Shown here: positions 44,865-55,535 of the stretch, piece by piece
Numbering within the stretch: the stretch's first letter is position 1
Layout of the letters: the number at the start of each line of letters is the position of its first letter
Source of the DNA: Branchipolynoe longqiensis
Lineage: Eukaryota > Annelida > Polychaeta > Phyllodocida > Polynoidae
Direction of reading: 5' to 3'
Length of the DNA: 64,000 bases
Assembly (NCBI GenBank): GCA_030323885.1
Contig: CM059186.1
Coordinates: 26,268,271 to 26,332,270, forward strand
Translations under genes and position numbers: made by a program
Notes under the pieces: generated by a model
What the model saw: only the letters and a program-made list of their open reading frames with translations
Database searches by the model: none
What the model was told of the DNA's origin: nothing

Positions 44865-45558
44865 TGGCCTGTGTATAACAAACAGCGGCCTGTGTATAAC
44901 AAATAGCGGCCTGTGTATAAGAAACAGTGGCCTGTGTATAAGAAACAGTGGCCTGTGTATAGCAAACATCAGTATGTGTATAACAAACAGTGGCCTGTGT
45001 ATAACAAACAGTGGCCTGTGTATAACTAACAGTGGCCTGTGTATAACAAACAGCGGTCTGTGTATAACAAACATCAGTATGTGTATAAGAAACAGTGGCC
45101 TGTATATAACAAACAGCGGCCTGTGTATAACTAACAGCAGCATGTGTATAACAAAGAGTGGTATGTGTATAACAAACAGTGACCTTTGTATAACAAACAG
45201 CAGCCTGTGTATAACAAACCGTGGCCTGTGTATAACAAACAGTGACCTGTGTATAGCAAACAGTGGACTGTGTATAACAAACAGCAGCCTGTGCATAACA
45301 AACAGTGGCCTGTGTATAACTAACATCAGCCTGTGTATAACAAAGAGTGGTATGTGTATAACAAACAGTGACCTTTGTATAACAAACAGCAGCCTGTGTA
45401 TAACAAACCATGGCCTGTGTATAACAAACAGTGGCCTGTGTATAGCAAACAGTGGCCTGTGTATAACAAACAGCAGCCTGTCTATAACAAACAGCAGCCT
45501 GTGTATAGCAAACAGTGGCCTGTGTATAACAAACAGCGGCCTGTGTATAACAAACAGT
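44865..45558 (+). repeat. 21-bp minisatellite, about 33 copies
   Basis: Unit AACAGTGGCCTGTGTATAACA with variants. 21 bp keeps several frames open (7-residue repeat, up to 267 codons on the minus strand). Variants recur in blocks (for example AAAGAGTGGTATGTG at 45154 and 45344), indicating higher-order duplication. Confidence 0.95.
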
Positions 45559-45651
45559 GGATATTCTGCGGCCGTCAAGCCGCCCAACTAACATTGCTAC
45601 AGATGAGATGCCGGGCACCTCCCGGTGGGCGGCCGTGGAAGGCCGGTGTAG

Positions 45652-46350
45652 CGATTTCAACTTCCCCCCTTCCCAAGTTCCCCCCCGGGAATCTGAAAAC
45701 GTTTTTAACTTCCCTCCGGGGAAATTAAAAACGTTTTCAGATTCCCGGGGCGAACTTAAAAACAGTTTTCAGATTCCTCCCCCTATTTTCAAATTCCCCC
45801 CCCCCCCTGGGAATTTAAAATTGTTTAAAAATAAAGAAAATTCCCCAAAAATGTAAAAGTTTTAAAAAGATCGAAAATTTATGAAAAATAGTAAAAGTAG
45901 TCACCAAAATTTCCCCAAAAAGATTTGTTGTTAATCGAACAATTTCACGTAAAGAATTCACCAAAAAAAATTATATTTCACGAAAATAAAGAATTTCACA
46001 CAAAAATTCTATATTTTTTTAATTATTCAAAAAAGCACATAGCAAATTGAAAAGTTAAACAAATCGAAAATTTCAGTGAAAAATAAAAAATTTCCAGACA
46101 ATTTCCAGGGGGGGGGGGGGAGGAAGGAAAAAGGCAGCCTAAGGAGCCCAACCACAGTCCTCTGAGAGGGCCTGGGGAGGCTGGGTGGTTGGTGTAGTTT
46201 TACGCACTTTTTCAAGTTCCCCGTGGCGAGGGAAAGTTAAAACGAGGGAGGGAACTTAAAAACGTTTTCAAATTCCCCTGGGAGGAATTTGAAAACGTTT
46301 TCAAGTTCCCGGAGGGTGGGGGGAACTTGAATCAGGGGGGAATTTGAAAT
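45652..46350. mobile_element. Fold-back element with GGGAATTTGAAAACG arms
   Basis: Ends ATTTCAACTTCCCCCC and the inverted GGGGGGAATTTGAAAT. GAAAACGTTTTCA-type palindromes recur at 45695, 45730, 45760, 46260 and 46290. The AT-rich middle (45830-46100) has AAAATTTCCCCAAAAA words. Composition is like the iterated-interior MITEs, but I could not read a target duplication. Confidence 0.6.
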
Positions 46351-46574
46351 CTGTACACCGGCACCGGCGTCCTGCTGTTTGAAGAAGGCCGTCTGCCTTT
46401 CAGCCACGTCGTCGCCATAGTGATTGGGATATTGTCTCTTCCGGTCAACTTTTCCCTGTTGGTTGGTGACTTGCGGTTAGGCTTTAGTTTAGAGCGCATC
46501 ATCGGATGTACTTGTAGTTTTCGCGGCAAAACCAGATTGCCTGCATCTCTTTTCAATTTCTTTTTATTACACTT

Positions 46575-46772
46575 AGAGTCAAACCTCTCTAAATCGACCG
46601 ACCATGGGACCGACTTTAAATGGTCCATTTAGGGAGGTGGTTGGGTTAGGGAGTTAAAAAAAAAAATCATTACAATGATATTGTATTGGCAATTGTTTGG
46701 GACCCAAATAAAGCAATCGATACAGGGAGTTGTCGATCCGTGGAGGTGGTTGGTTAGAGAGGTTTTACTCTA
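46575..46772 (+). mobile_element. Short MITE with AGAGTCAAACCTCTCTAA ends
   Basis: About 200 bp. The left TIR TAGAGTCAAACCTCTCTAA pairs with the right GTTAGAGAGGTTTTACTCTA. The interior includes GGTGGTTGG words. A right-end relative lies at the start of the window. TA-type target suspected but flanks are AT-rich. Confidence 0.65.
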
Positions 46773-46869
46773 TTATTATTATTATTATTAAATAAACAAT
46801 ATTATTTTAAAGCGTGAAAGTTCAAAGTTCAGCATTGTGGAACTGTTAGTGAATTCTCTGAGTTTACCT

Positions 46870-47710
46870 GCATCACCCCCTCATCTCCCCCTCACCCTCC
46901 TCACCCCTTCACCCCTCCTCATCCCTCCTCATCCCCCCTCACCCCTCCTCATCCCCCTCACCCCTCCTCACCCCTCCTCGTCCCCCTCACCCCTCCTCAT
47001 CCCTCCTCGTCCCCCCTCATCTCCCCCTCACCCTCCTTACCCCCTCATCCTTCCTCATCCCTCCTCATCCCTCCTCATCCCCCTCACCCTCCTCATCCCC
47101 CTCACCCCTCCTCATCCCTCCTCGTCCCCCTCATCTCACCCTCACCCTCTCACCCCCTCATCTCCTCACCCCCTCATCTTCTCTGCCCTCCCTCATCCCT
47201 CCTCATCCCCCCTCACCCCTCCTCAGCCCCCCTCACCCCTCCTCACCCCTCCTCGTCCCCCTCACCCCTCGACCCTGCTCACCCCTCCTCATCCCCCCTA
47301 ACCCCTCTCATCCCCTCACCCCTTCTCATCCCCCCCATCTCATCCCTTACCCCTCCCCTCCCCCTTCCCCCCTCATCCCCTCTCCCCCTATCCCCCCTCA
47401 TCCCCCTCTCCCCTCCTCACCCCCACCCCCTCATCCTCTCCCCCCTCCCCTCCCCCCTCGTCCCCTCGTTCCCCATCGTCCCCCCTCACCCCTCCTCATC
47501 CCTCCTCATCCCCTCACCTTCCCTCATCCCTTGTCATTACCCCTCATCCCTCCCCTCATCCCTGGTCCCCCCCTAATCCCCCCTCATCTCCTCAACCCTC
47601 CCTTCCCCCCTCACCCTCCTATACCGCCATCACCATCCCTCTCAACCCCCCATCCCCCCTCGTCCAACCTCATCCCTCCTCATCCCCCTCCATCCCTCCT
47701 CACCCCTCCT
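46870..47710 (+). repeat. C-rich (CTCATCCCCC)n block
   Basis: About 840 bp of CCCCTCACCCCTCCTCATCC units. Poly-C follows at 47846-47872, and (AAAT)n at 47926-47950. Confidence 0.95.
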
Positions 47711-48000
47711 CATTCCTCCTGGCGTGCTGGTGGTGGTGGTGGAATGGCGGTGGCGGTGACGGCACCTATATCACTGAACGCCGACGATCGCCATATGGCA
47801 AATGGTGGGTCTCAGGGCAGGTGTCAACACGATCTATTTGTTTTCCCCCCCCCCCCCCCCCCCCCCCCCCCCTCGACACCCGCCACCGCCATGACAGCCA
47901 TTAAAGAAAGCCGGGTCCTTTGGTTAAATAAATAAATAAATAAATAAAGCCGGCCGTCTCCGTGCGTCGTGTGGCGGTTTGATATAGACGCACTCACTGT

Positions 48001-48056
48001 GGTTGGTTGTTGGAGTTTTACGCCCTGGCAACATCAAAGGTTATATCAGGATGGAA
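48001..48056 (-). mobile_element. SINE-A 3' core fragment
   Basis: GGTTGGTTGTTGGAGTTTTA, CGCCCTGGCAACATC and GTTATATCAGGATGG; stops where the GC-rich cluster begins. Confidence 0.75.
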
Positions 48057-48094
48057 CTCACTGTGGGCGTGCACTGTCTGGGTGGACTGCCGGA

Positions 48095-48300
48095 GTTGGC
48101 TGAATGTAAATGGACGGGGCCCCGCCCTCCCCCCGCCCCGCCTTCCCCCTGCCGCGCCCCGCCCCGCCGGGCCCCGCCCCGGCCGGCAATCTCCCCCCGC
48201 GCCTCCCCGCCTCCCGGCCCCAGCCCGCCGCCCCCTGACCTCCCACCGCCCGTGGGAGTCTGCCGGCGCGGACAGTGGAGGAGTGCCGCCTTGGGGCACA
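48095..48300 (+). promoter_or_regulatory. GC-box-rich CpG cluster upstream of the P450
   Basis: About 200 bp of very GC-rich DNA with several CCCCGCCC-type boxes on the + strand, standing out from AT-rich surroundings and lying 1.3 kb before the first visible P450 exon. Mammalian-style GC boxes would suggest a promoter, but invertebrate promoters are often not of that kind and the window has other GC-rich patches. No first exon could be assigned to it. Low confidence as a regulatory element. Confidence 0.2.
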
Positions 48301-48402
48301 CGCTTCGTAGACTGTTGGCGTCACCTCAAACAGCTTCTCTCATATCACATATTGCAATGTGGCCAGCACTTGCCAACTTCAGTTGTTACTAATGTTAGCC
48401 AT

Positions 48403-48560
48403 ACACACACACACACACACCCCTAACTGATCAGCTCCCCTGTCCGTAGCGGGGGGTGGGGGGGGAGAGAGGTCCGTAGCGGGGGTGAGAGAGGGTGAGA
48501 GAGGATGAGAGAGGGTGAGAGAGGGTGAGAGAGGGTGAGAGAGGGTGAGAGAGGGTTTCA
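48403..48560 (+). repeat. (CA)n and (GAGAGAGGGT)n
   Basis: (AC)n at 48403-48420, then eight GAGAGAGGGT units at 48485-48556. Confidence 0.95.
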
Positions 48561-48699
48561 TATATTTAGATTAACTCTAATACTTATTTGCCAACACATA
48601 AAAACTGACACACACAAAACCAACCGCAAGGAAAACCTGTTCCCATTGTATTCCCTGGCAGCTCTCTACACTTTCCCACGAATGTAGCCTTCCATTCAT

Positions 48700-49495
48700 G
48701 TATAATGCTCATAATATATATGTAATATACTTTATATAAGGTATACAATATATAGTACGTAATATATATATTATATATAATCTATTATATACATATAAAC
48801 GCTCGGAGAATTATTTATTATTTATTAGTTTCGATTCTACTCGACTTAATATTGTCCAATCGCCGCCGTCCGCTGGCCCTGCTGCGGTCCTGGCGGTTTC
48901 GACGCTGCTCGAGTTGGTTTGAATCGTCACTTGCCTCCAGTTTTTTGCTTTTGTATTAGGTAGAGCATTTATCGCTCAGCCCGGAGTCGAATAAACGAAC
49001 CAACCCAATCTGCTGTCTCTTGTCAATTCGTAGGGGAGGCTTATATATATAATATGATGTAATATACACAATAGACACAATATGCACAATATGCACAATG
49101 TACAAAATATGCACAATGTTCACAATATTTATAATGTACAGTATATACAGTATATACAGTATATACTGTATATACAATATATACAGTATATACAGTATAT
49201 ACAGAATATAAGTATATACAGTATACAGTATATACAATATAAACAATATATAAAGTATATACAATATATACAGTATATATAATATTAATAATATATACAG
49301 TGTATACAATATATCCAATATATACAGTATATATAATATTAATAATATATACAGTGTATACAATATATTCAATATATTGTATATATAATATATATATATA
49401 CTATATATATATTATACATAGTATATATAATTTATATATATAATGAATAACATATATAGGATATGATATATATGATATTATATATATATAAATAA
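48700..49495 (+). repeat. TA-rich tracts before the P450
   Basis: 48700-48800 and 49040-49495 are TATACAGTATATACA-type repeats. The unique stretch 48800-49040 holds no candidate exon that I can defend. Confidence 0.8.
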
Positions 49496-49571
49496 TGTTT
49501 GAATGTACATACACCTTGCTGCCCACCCTTCAGGTCTATAACCTGCTCTTTCACCCTTGTGTCATTAACAG

Positions 49572-51961
49572 GAGAGCGGGAGAACCACCCATTGTCAAGG
49601 GTAACTTCATCATGGGTAGCTCGGTGGAGTTCAACACGCATGCTGTCAACTTCCTGCACAATGCGCGCAAGGAGTATGGTGATGTTTTCACCATCCGCCT
49701 CATCAACCAGCACCTCACCATCGTCATGGACCCTCACTCATTTGAGGCCCTGAACCGTGAGAAGAATTTCGACTTCGAGGCCATCCAGCGCCAGGTGAAC
49801 ATGAACGTGTTCAACTTCACTCTAACAGAACCGCGGAAGATGATCAAGGAGACAGGCAAGACCGTCAAGGGCGCTTCGCTGATCCGGGAGATCGGCAACT
49901 ATACTGAACTCCTCACTCAGTCCTTCGAGCAGCTAACCGAAGACAAGGACGGCAAACCTTGGGTGCCCGGTCTTCGCTCCTTCTGCGCCACAACCCTCTT
50001 CAACCCCATCTTCACCTCCATTTTCGGTCACGAAAAGAAGAAGAACCTGTTCAACTGGAGGGATGTGTGCAATAACTTCGAGATCTTCCATCAGTATTTC
50101 AACTTCATGTGGCTTGGCTTCCCCAAGGCCCTCTTCCCAGCTGTCGGCAAGTCGCTTGTTGCCCTCATGGACCAGCCGTCATCCGAAGAGCTGCTGAACC
50201 GTGATGACTGCTCTGAGTACATCAAGACGGCCACAAGGAACATGCTCGACCAAGGCCAGTCGGAGGGCGCAATCAAGGGCCATAACCTTGTCTACCTGCA
50301 CGTCAACTACAACACCTTTCGCCTTGCCTTCTGGGTGCTCAACAACATAATTGAGGACCCCAAGGCCTACGCAGCCCTCACTGCTGAGATCGAAGAGATT
50401 ATCAGTGCCAAGCTGGACAAACAAACCAACACCGCCCACCTCACCATTGCTGATGTTGAGGGACTGCAAGTCCTCGGTGAGTAGCGTGAAAAGTAGTTGG
50501 ATGAGGTGGATGACATGCATTCATGAATTGTGATTAAGACGCGGTTCATTTAGCTAGCATGAATTGGGGGTTTAGGTGACAGCAATTAATATGTATATTA
50601 ATATATACCATATGCATTATATACTGCAATATTCAGTGTATACAATACAATATATAATATATGTGATATATATAATATATATATATAATATATTATATGT
50701 ATTATATATTATATCTATACAATATATACAAAATATGCAAGGAATACAATATATACAATATATGCAATATTTATAATATATATAATATATAATATATATA
50801 TAATATATATAAGATGTATAATATATATAATATATATAAGATGTATACTAATATAATATATTAATATATATTTATTATATTATATATCAAATATATTATG
50901 TATTATATGTAATATATACTCATTCTTATAATATATAATATGTCATTTTTATTTTTAATATATAGTATATTTAATATACAATATATTATAGTTGTTGTTG
51001 AAGATTTATACTGCCTATCATGGATAAGCCTGAATAGGCTTGTTTTCACCATTAGACAGTTTGTCGATAGAAAGCCTGAGCCTATACTTTTACCGACCCA
51101 AGGGATTTTTAACCTCCCACACCACATAGACATGGTATGAGAGCAACTGGCCTTTGATGACGCTGTAAGTTATACACAGCGATGGAAATCCAAATTGGCA
51201 GAGGTGGGGGAACATGGAATATTTAAATATATCAGATGTATAATATTATATATAATAAACATTATATATAACAATATACAGAACATAGAAATATATATAA
51301 TATATTTACCGACCATTGAAGAATAATGGTTTAACTTCATTTACATTGAAATGCTCTAAATTGTAAACAACATACAATTTCCCCAGTGAACACACTCCTC
51401 ATGAAAATGGCGCTCTTTCTGTTTTTCAGACTCCATCATGAACGAGTCCCAGCGTATCGCCAGTGGCGTCTTCATGGTCCGCTACGTCACCGAGGACACG
51501 TGGTTCAAGACGACCGGGGACAAGAAGGAGCACCTGATTCGTGCTGGGGACCGCATTGCCATCTACCCGCCAGCCATCCATAAGGATCCCGAGATCTTTG
51601 AGGATCCACTGGTGAGTACTTGCTACCAGCTGATATTAGTTAGTGATAATGCTATCAATAATGAACCATGTATTAGATGTTATATTATTTAATTTTACTA
51701 TGTATGATGTTAGATCGTATATAATAATGAGCCTGTCTCTTTTTTTTGTCCATTGTAACAATTGATGCAAAACAGCATAGAAACGGTTACAGTGAAAACA
51801 CAAGGACATTTGCTTCAAATCAAGATGTATTCTATTGGGATTATGAAATACCATGTAAAAAACAAATCAGTTTATCCTGAGCAAATGCATAAGCAGATAG
51901 TATGTTGAGCGTTACAATGGACACAGTTTTGTCCCATATTGCTTAGCACCTTTTGAGACAG

Positions 51962-52005
<44 letters not shown>

Positions 52006-52627
52006 ACATATATTAGTATTTGTATTAATATTATTACTGTATATTGGTGTGTATTTGGATCTATTAGTGTATACTATATATATCATTATTAGTGTATATA
52101 TTATATTATGTATTATATTATATATTAGTATATACTATATACAATGTGCTATATTAGTTTTTATCATATTATAATATATTACATCTCATATCATAGACTG
52201 CTGTTGCTCACAACAACCAGGTATAAATTATAATTACACTCACCACCATTACACGTCTATACTCACTAACCAACTCACTAACTCACCACCTAACTAAGTC
52301 CTGCTCCACCTCTCTCCCCACCCGCAGACCTTCAAGTACGACCGTTTCGTTGGCGCCACCTTCTACAAGAACGGACAGCGCGTCAAACACCCCGTCATGA
52401 CGTTCGGCGCTCTGTGTCCCGGCAAGCGTTACGCCCTGGCGCAGCTTCGCTGGTACATCGTATCCGTGTTCTCCCGCTACCACCTGAGCTTCCCGGAGGA
52501 CCACACACCCGCCCAGTACGACTACCAGTACCACGGCCACGAGATCCTACCGCCCATCACTGACGTCAACTGCACCGTCACGCCGCGCGCCAACCCACCA
52601 CGTCTCGTCTTCGACAGGATGTTATGA
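49572..52627 (+). CDS. Cytochrome P450, CYP7/CYP8-like (clan 7), 5'-partial, three exons
   Basis: Haem-thiolate monooxygenase related to the CYP7/CYP8 group (sterol hydroxylases, prostacyclin synthase); expected at the ER membrane. Exons are 49572-50476, 51430-51611 and 52328-52627 (stop TGA 52625-52627), giving about 461 residues. Both donors are GTGAGT and all acceptors are pyrimidine-rich ending CAG. Intron phases are 2 (incoming), 1 and 0. Landmarks in order: a proline-rich hinge RRAGEPP at the start; an I-helix at 50289-50333 with Asn-Thr where most P450s have an acid-alcohol pair, as is usual in CYP7/8; the K-helix ExxR as ESQR (Glu 51444, Arg 51453); FKYDRF in the PERF region; and the haem Cys at 52415-52417. 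The membrane anchor (roughly 30-40 residues) must lie in an upstream exon that I could not find. The frame runs back to 49495, but the sequence before 49572 is a good splice acceptor. Oddity: the haem loop reads FGALCPG, three residues shorter than FxxGxRxCxG. The substrate cannot be read from sequence. Confidence 0.9.
50477..51429 (+). other. P450 intron (phase 1) filled with TA repeats and a dispersed repeat
   Basis: GT-AG intron of 953 bp between the first two visible P450 exons. About 50580-50990 is TA-rich imperfect dinucleotide sequence. A copy of dispersed repeat R1 lies at 50992-51180. Exon DNA is GC-rich and the intron strongly AT-rich, so the boundaries are sharp. Confidence 0.85.
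50992..51180 (+). repeat. Dispersed repeat R1, copy in P450 intron
   Basis: Same sequence as 3160-3346 with few changes; shares GGGATTTTTAACCTCCCACA and CATAGACATGGTATGAGAG. Confidence 0.8.
51612..52327 (+). other. P450 intron (phase 0) carrying a TA-flanked MITE
   Basis: GT-AG intron of 716 bp. It holds a MITE at 51728-51966 followed by a TA microsatellite (51967-52003) and AT-rich sequence. The acceptor is in a C-rich tract ending CCGCAG just before the Thr-Phe-Lys-Tyr codons. Confidence 0.85.
51728..51966 (-). mobile_element. MITE, GAGACTG-TIR family, copy in P450 intron
   Basis: Ends are inverted repeats that read TGAGACTGTCTCAAAAGGTG inward from the right side, with a diverged counterpart at the left. 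It aligns in reverse orientation with 29888-30163 along nearly its whole length. Both copies sit inside TA-rich flanks, so a TA target duplication (Tc1/mariner style) is plausible but cannot be proved. There is no coding capacity. Confidence 0.75.
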
Positions 52628-52682
52628 GCGTGAAAAAGTGCACGCTCTGCCCTCACGCCGCGCTAACACTGTCTGCCACGTG

Positions 52683-52945
52683 TGGCATGTTATGCGTGTG
52701 CGTCATGCATGTGTGTGTGTTGTGCGTATGCATCATGCATGCGTGCGTTTATGCGCATGCGATATGCATATGTGATATATGCCATGCATCATGCGCCATG
52801 CGTATGTGTCATGCATATGCGATATGCATACATGCGCCATGCATCATTCATCATGCGTTATGTGTATGCGCTATGCGTGCATGCTATGCGTGTGCGCTAT
52901 GCATGTGCGTTATGCGTGTTCGCGTGTGTGCGTGTGCGATGCTTG
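52683..52945 (+). repeat. ATGCGT/ATGCAT alternating tract after the P450 stop
   Basis: Irregular TGCGTATGCATCATGCATG sequence of alternating purines and pyrimidines, starting 56 bp after the stop codon and thus probably in the 3' UTR. I saw no AATAAA close by. Confidence 0.85.
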
Positions 52946-53166
52946 AGCAACCTTACTGCCAGGTGCTTGACTTACAGGCAACCCCCCCCCCCCCTCTCCC
53001 ACTCACCTCACCCTGCCTCGCCCCTACCTACGCCCCACCCACTCACCACATAACCTTTACCGCCCAGACTCTGATATATACCTCAACGCCGCGCCACGCC
53101 CCACAGCACGGCCTGCCGCTGGCGGCAGGAGTCGTGCGCTGCGGACCACGTGACTCTAGACTCTCT

Positions 53167-53649
53167 TCTTCTTCTTCTTCTTTTCGTTCGCCTTCAATTA
53201 CACTTGGAGCCCAGTTCCGTTGAATTTGTCTCCAAGTGTCATATGGCTGTGTATGCGGGGTACCATGGTTTGTTAGGGTGCGCCTTGCGGCCTGCTACCT
53301 CCGACTTCAGCACCCAAGGTTTTCTGTTAGGGTTACCTCACCCTTAGCTCCTGATCAAAGGACCTACCTTGGGAGCACAAGGGGATTGAACTTATAACGC
53401 AGCTCTTGCTCGCATGATGTACCTGTCATGGGACACATGAGGTATTTCAATGAGGACACCAGTGCCAACCAGTTGCCCACTCCTCGTCCTTTTAGGATCA
53501 TCACCAGTTGGTCCGGGGCTGTTTATTCGACTGGGTAAGCCCACCTTATTTCACAGCTAACCATATTTAAAGGCCATGTCGCTATCCACCACCTACGACC
53601 CACTGGGTTGGGGATGGTCACCCCGGGGATGATCACCCCGTAGCCCAGA
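53167..53649 (-). mobile_element. Non-LTR retroposon insert with GAA tail and 12-bp duplication
   Basis: Flanked by a perfect direct repeat TCTAGACTCTCT (53155-53166 and 53650-53661). The plus-strand left end is (TTC)n, so on the minus strand the element ends in (GAA)n. It shares the TTTTCTGTTAGGGTT segment with the insert at 11207-11630. It lies 540 bp after the P450 stop. Confidence 0.75.
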
Positions 53650-53799
53650 TCTAGACTCTCTGACACCACCCATTATCGCTGGTGCCGATATCCCTTCTTT
53701 TTTTGTGACGTCATGACGGCAGCGTCTAGCAGCATATTAAGTACGTCACTGAACCGCGGAGGGCTGTGAACTCTCAGCAAGTCGGGCGGAGACCACTCG

Positions 53800-53875
53800 A
53801 ACACTGAGGGGATGAGGATGAAGAGGAGGAGGAGAAGGAGGAAGAGGAGGAGGAGGAGGAGGAAAAGAAAAAAGG
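53800..53875 (+). repeat. (GAGGA)n purine tract
   Basis: GAGGAGGAGAAGGAGGAAG-type sequence. 53662-53800 before and 53880-54620 after it hold a TA/CA tract at 54000-54065 and otherwise nothing recognised. Confidence 0.85.
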
Positions 53876-54644
53876 CACTGTCTCAACCAGGTGTCGCGTG
53901 TACACATCACCTGTTGAAGAACTCAACTTAATGTATAGAAACAAAAATACAAAGAAAAACGCTGCCAAAGTGTTAGACTTGTTGAAAAAGGCTACGATAT
54001 ATTATATATATACACACACATATTTATATATATATATTGACACACACACATACATATACATATCTATATTTTTTCTGACAAAAACCTCCTAAATCTGGTG
54101 ACTTCGGCATAATCCTGGTTCATACTTTTGCCATCGCAGAACGATTGTTATTGTAATGATAATTATCATCACGATGTTCATCAATGGAGATTTGTGTATG
54201 TGTTTTCTTATATGTCCCAACAGTTTCTAAGTAAAAAACCCCAAAAGGGGTGGGGGTGAATTACATTCCAAAAGCATTGCGTTTGCGGACTGACATTGTA
54301 AATAGCATTGCACGCATCACAGTACAGTATTTCACTGTCTTATTATCATCATTATTAATATTATTATTTTATGTGTCCATTTTAGCTCCCTCCTGAATGT
54401 AGGCTATGGATGTCTGTTTTCTAGAATTAGTTTTAGTTTGGTATCGGACGGTTTCTAAGCAACAACAACAATACCAACCAACCGGCAATAGAAGGTTAAC
54501 GATGCGCCGTTAGTAGTGGTAGTTGCTTTGTGTGTTTCAATTATAATTCATTATTACGCTTACCTATTCTTTGTAGTTTTTCGTCGGTGTTACAGCAGAC
54601 GTGGGAGGGAGGGAGGGAGGGAGGGAGGGCGGGTGTGAGTGTAA

Positions 54645-55284
54645 AGCTAAGATTCCTTACACGCGGTATGCGGCATGCGGCATGCGGTATGCGAACGGGA
54701 TGATTCCTTTCACGCGGCATGCGGCCGTCCATCTCACATGGGAGTTCCTACCTTTATAATTGCCAAAGAATAGATAACTATTCCTATTTCTGTGGATCTG
54801 GTAGCATTTTTACATATCCCATAACCGTCCGTCCCCCGGTGTCGATATATATATATATATATATATATATAAATCTTTTATTTTAATTCAATTTTTTTGG
54901 TTTTGTTGTTGAAGATTTATACTGTCTATCATGGATAACAGCACTATAAAGTTACTAAGTGCCCGCGGTCAAAATTCAGTACTGAATAGGCAGTTTGTCG
55001 ATAGAAAGCCCGAGCCTACACTTTTACCAACACAGTTCCGTAATGATCAGTCACCTCCCCTCGTCTAAAACAAATGGACACATGCGACTGATGGTTTCTA
55101 TTCGCATACCGCATGCCGCACCAATGGCTACAGGGACCGATCGAGTTGCCGCATTTGCATTTGCATTCGCATTCGCATTCGCATACCACGTGTAAGGAAT
55201 GCAGCCCATTGACTTCAAGGTGTTTTGATGTTTTGCCGCATTCGCATACCACATGCCGCATGCCGCGTGTAAGGAATCTTAGCT
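54645..55284 (+). mobile_element. PIF/Harbinger-like MITE, family H4, copy c, with nested insert
   Basis: Ends AGCTAAGATTCCTTACACGC and complement, flanked by TAA at 54642-54644 and 55285-55287. GCATGCCGCAT words fill both arms and CATTCGCATTCGCATT is iterated at about 55145-55190. A (TA)n tract and a copy of dispersed repeat R1 (about 54907-55030) lie in the middle. Confidence 0.85.
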
Positions 55285-55289
55285 TAAGG

Positions 55290-55535
55290 GTGAGTGTAAC
55301 GCTGAGTGTGAGTGTGGGTGTGAGGGTGGGTGGGTAGGCGAGTGATGAGGAGGGTGGGTAGGTGAGTGATAGGGAGGATGGGTGTGAGTGTGAGTGTGCG
55401 GGTGAGGATGAAGGCAGGTGGGTGGGTGAGTGATGGGGAGGGTGGGTGTGAATATGAGTGTGAGGGTGAGGGCGGGTGGGTGAGTGTGAGGGTGGGTATG
55501 TAGGTGGGTGGGTGAGGGTGAGGGTGAATGGGTGG
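55290..55535 (+). repeat. GGGTGAGTGTGAG repeat block
   Basis: About 245 bp of GTGAGTGTGAGGGTGGGTGG words. A further G-rich tract lies at 55620-55675. 55680-56060 has nothing recognised. Confidence 0.85.

Noticed and set aside
44835..45660. Frames of 205-267 codons with 7-residue repeats
   Set aside because: Arithmetic product of a 21-bp minisatellite; open on both strands and without start context.
49495..49571. Start of the P450 at 49495
   Set aside because: The upstream codons lack a membrane anchor and the sequence is a pyrimidine tract ending AACAG, so this is a splice acceptor and not a coding start.
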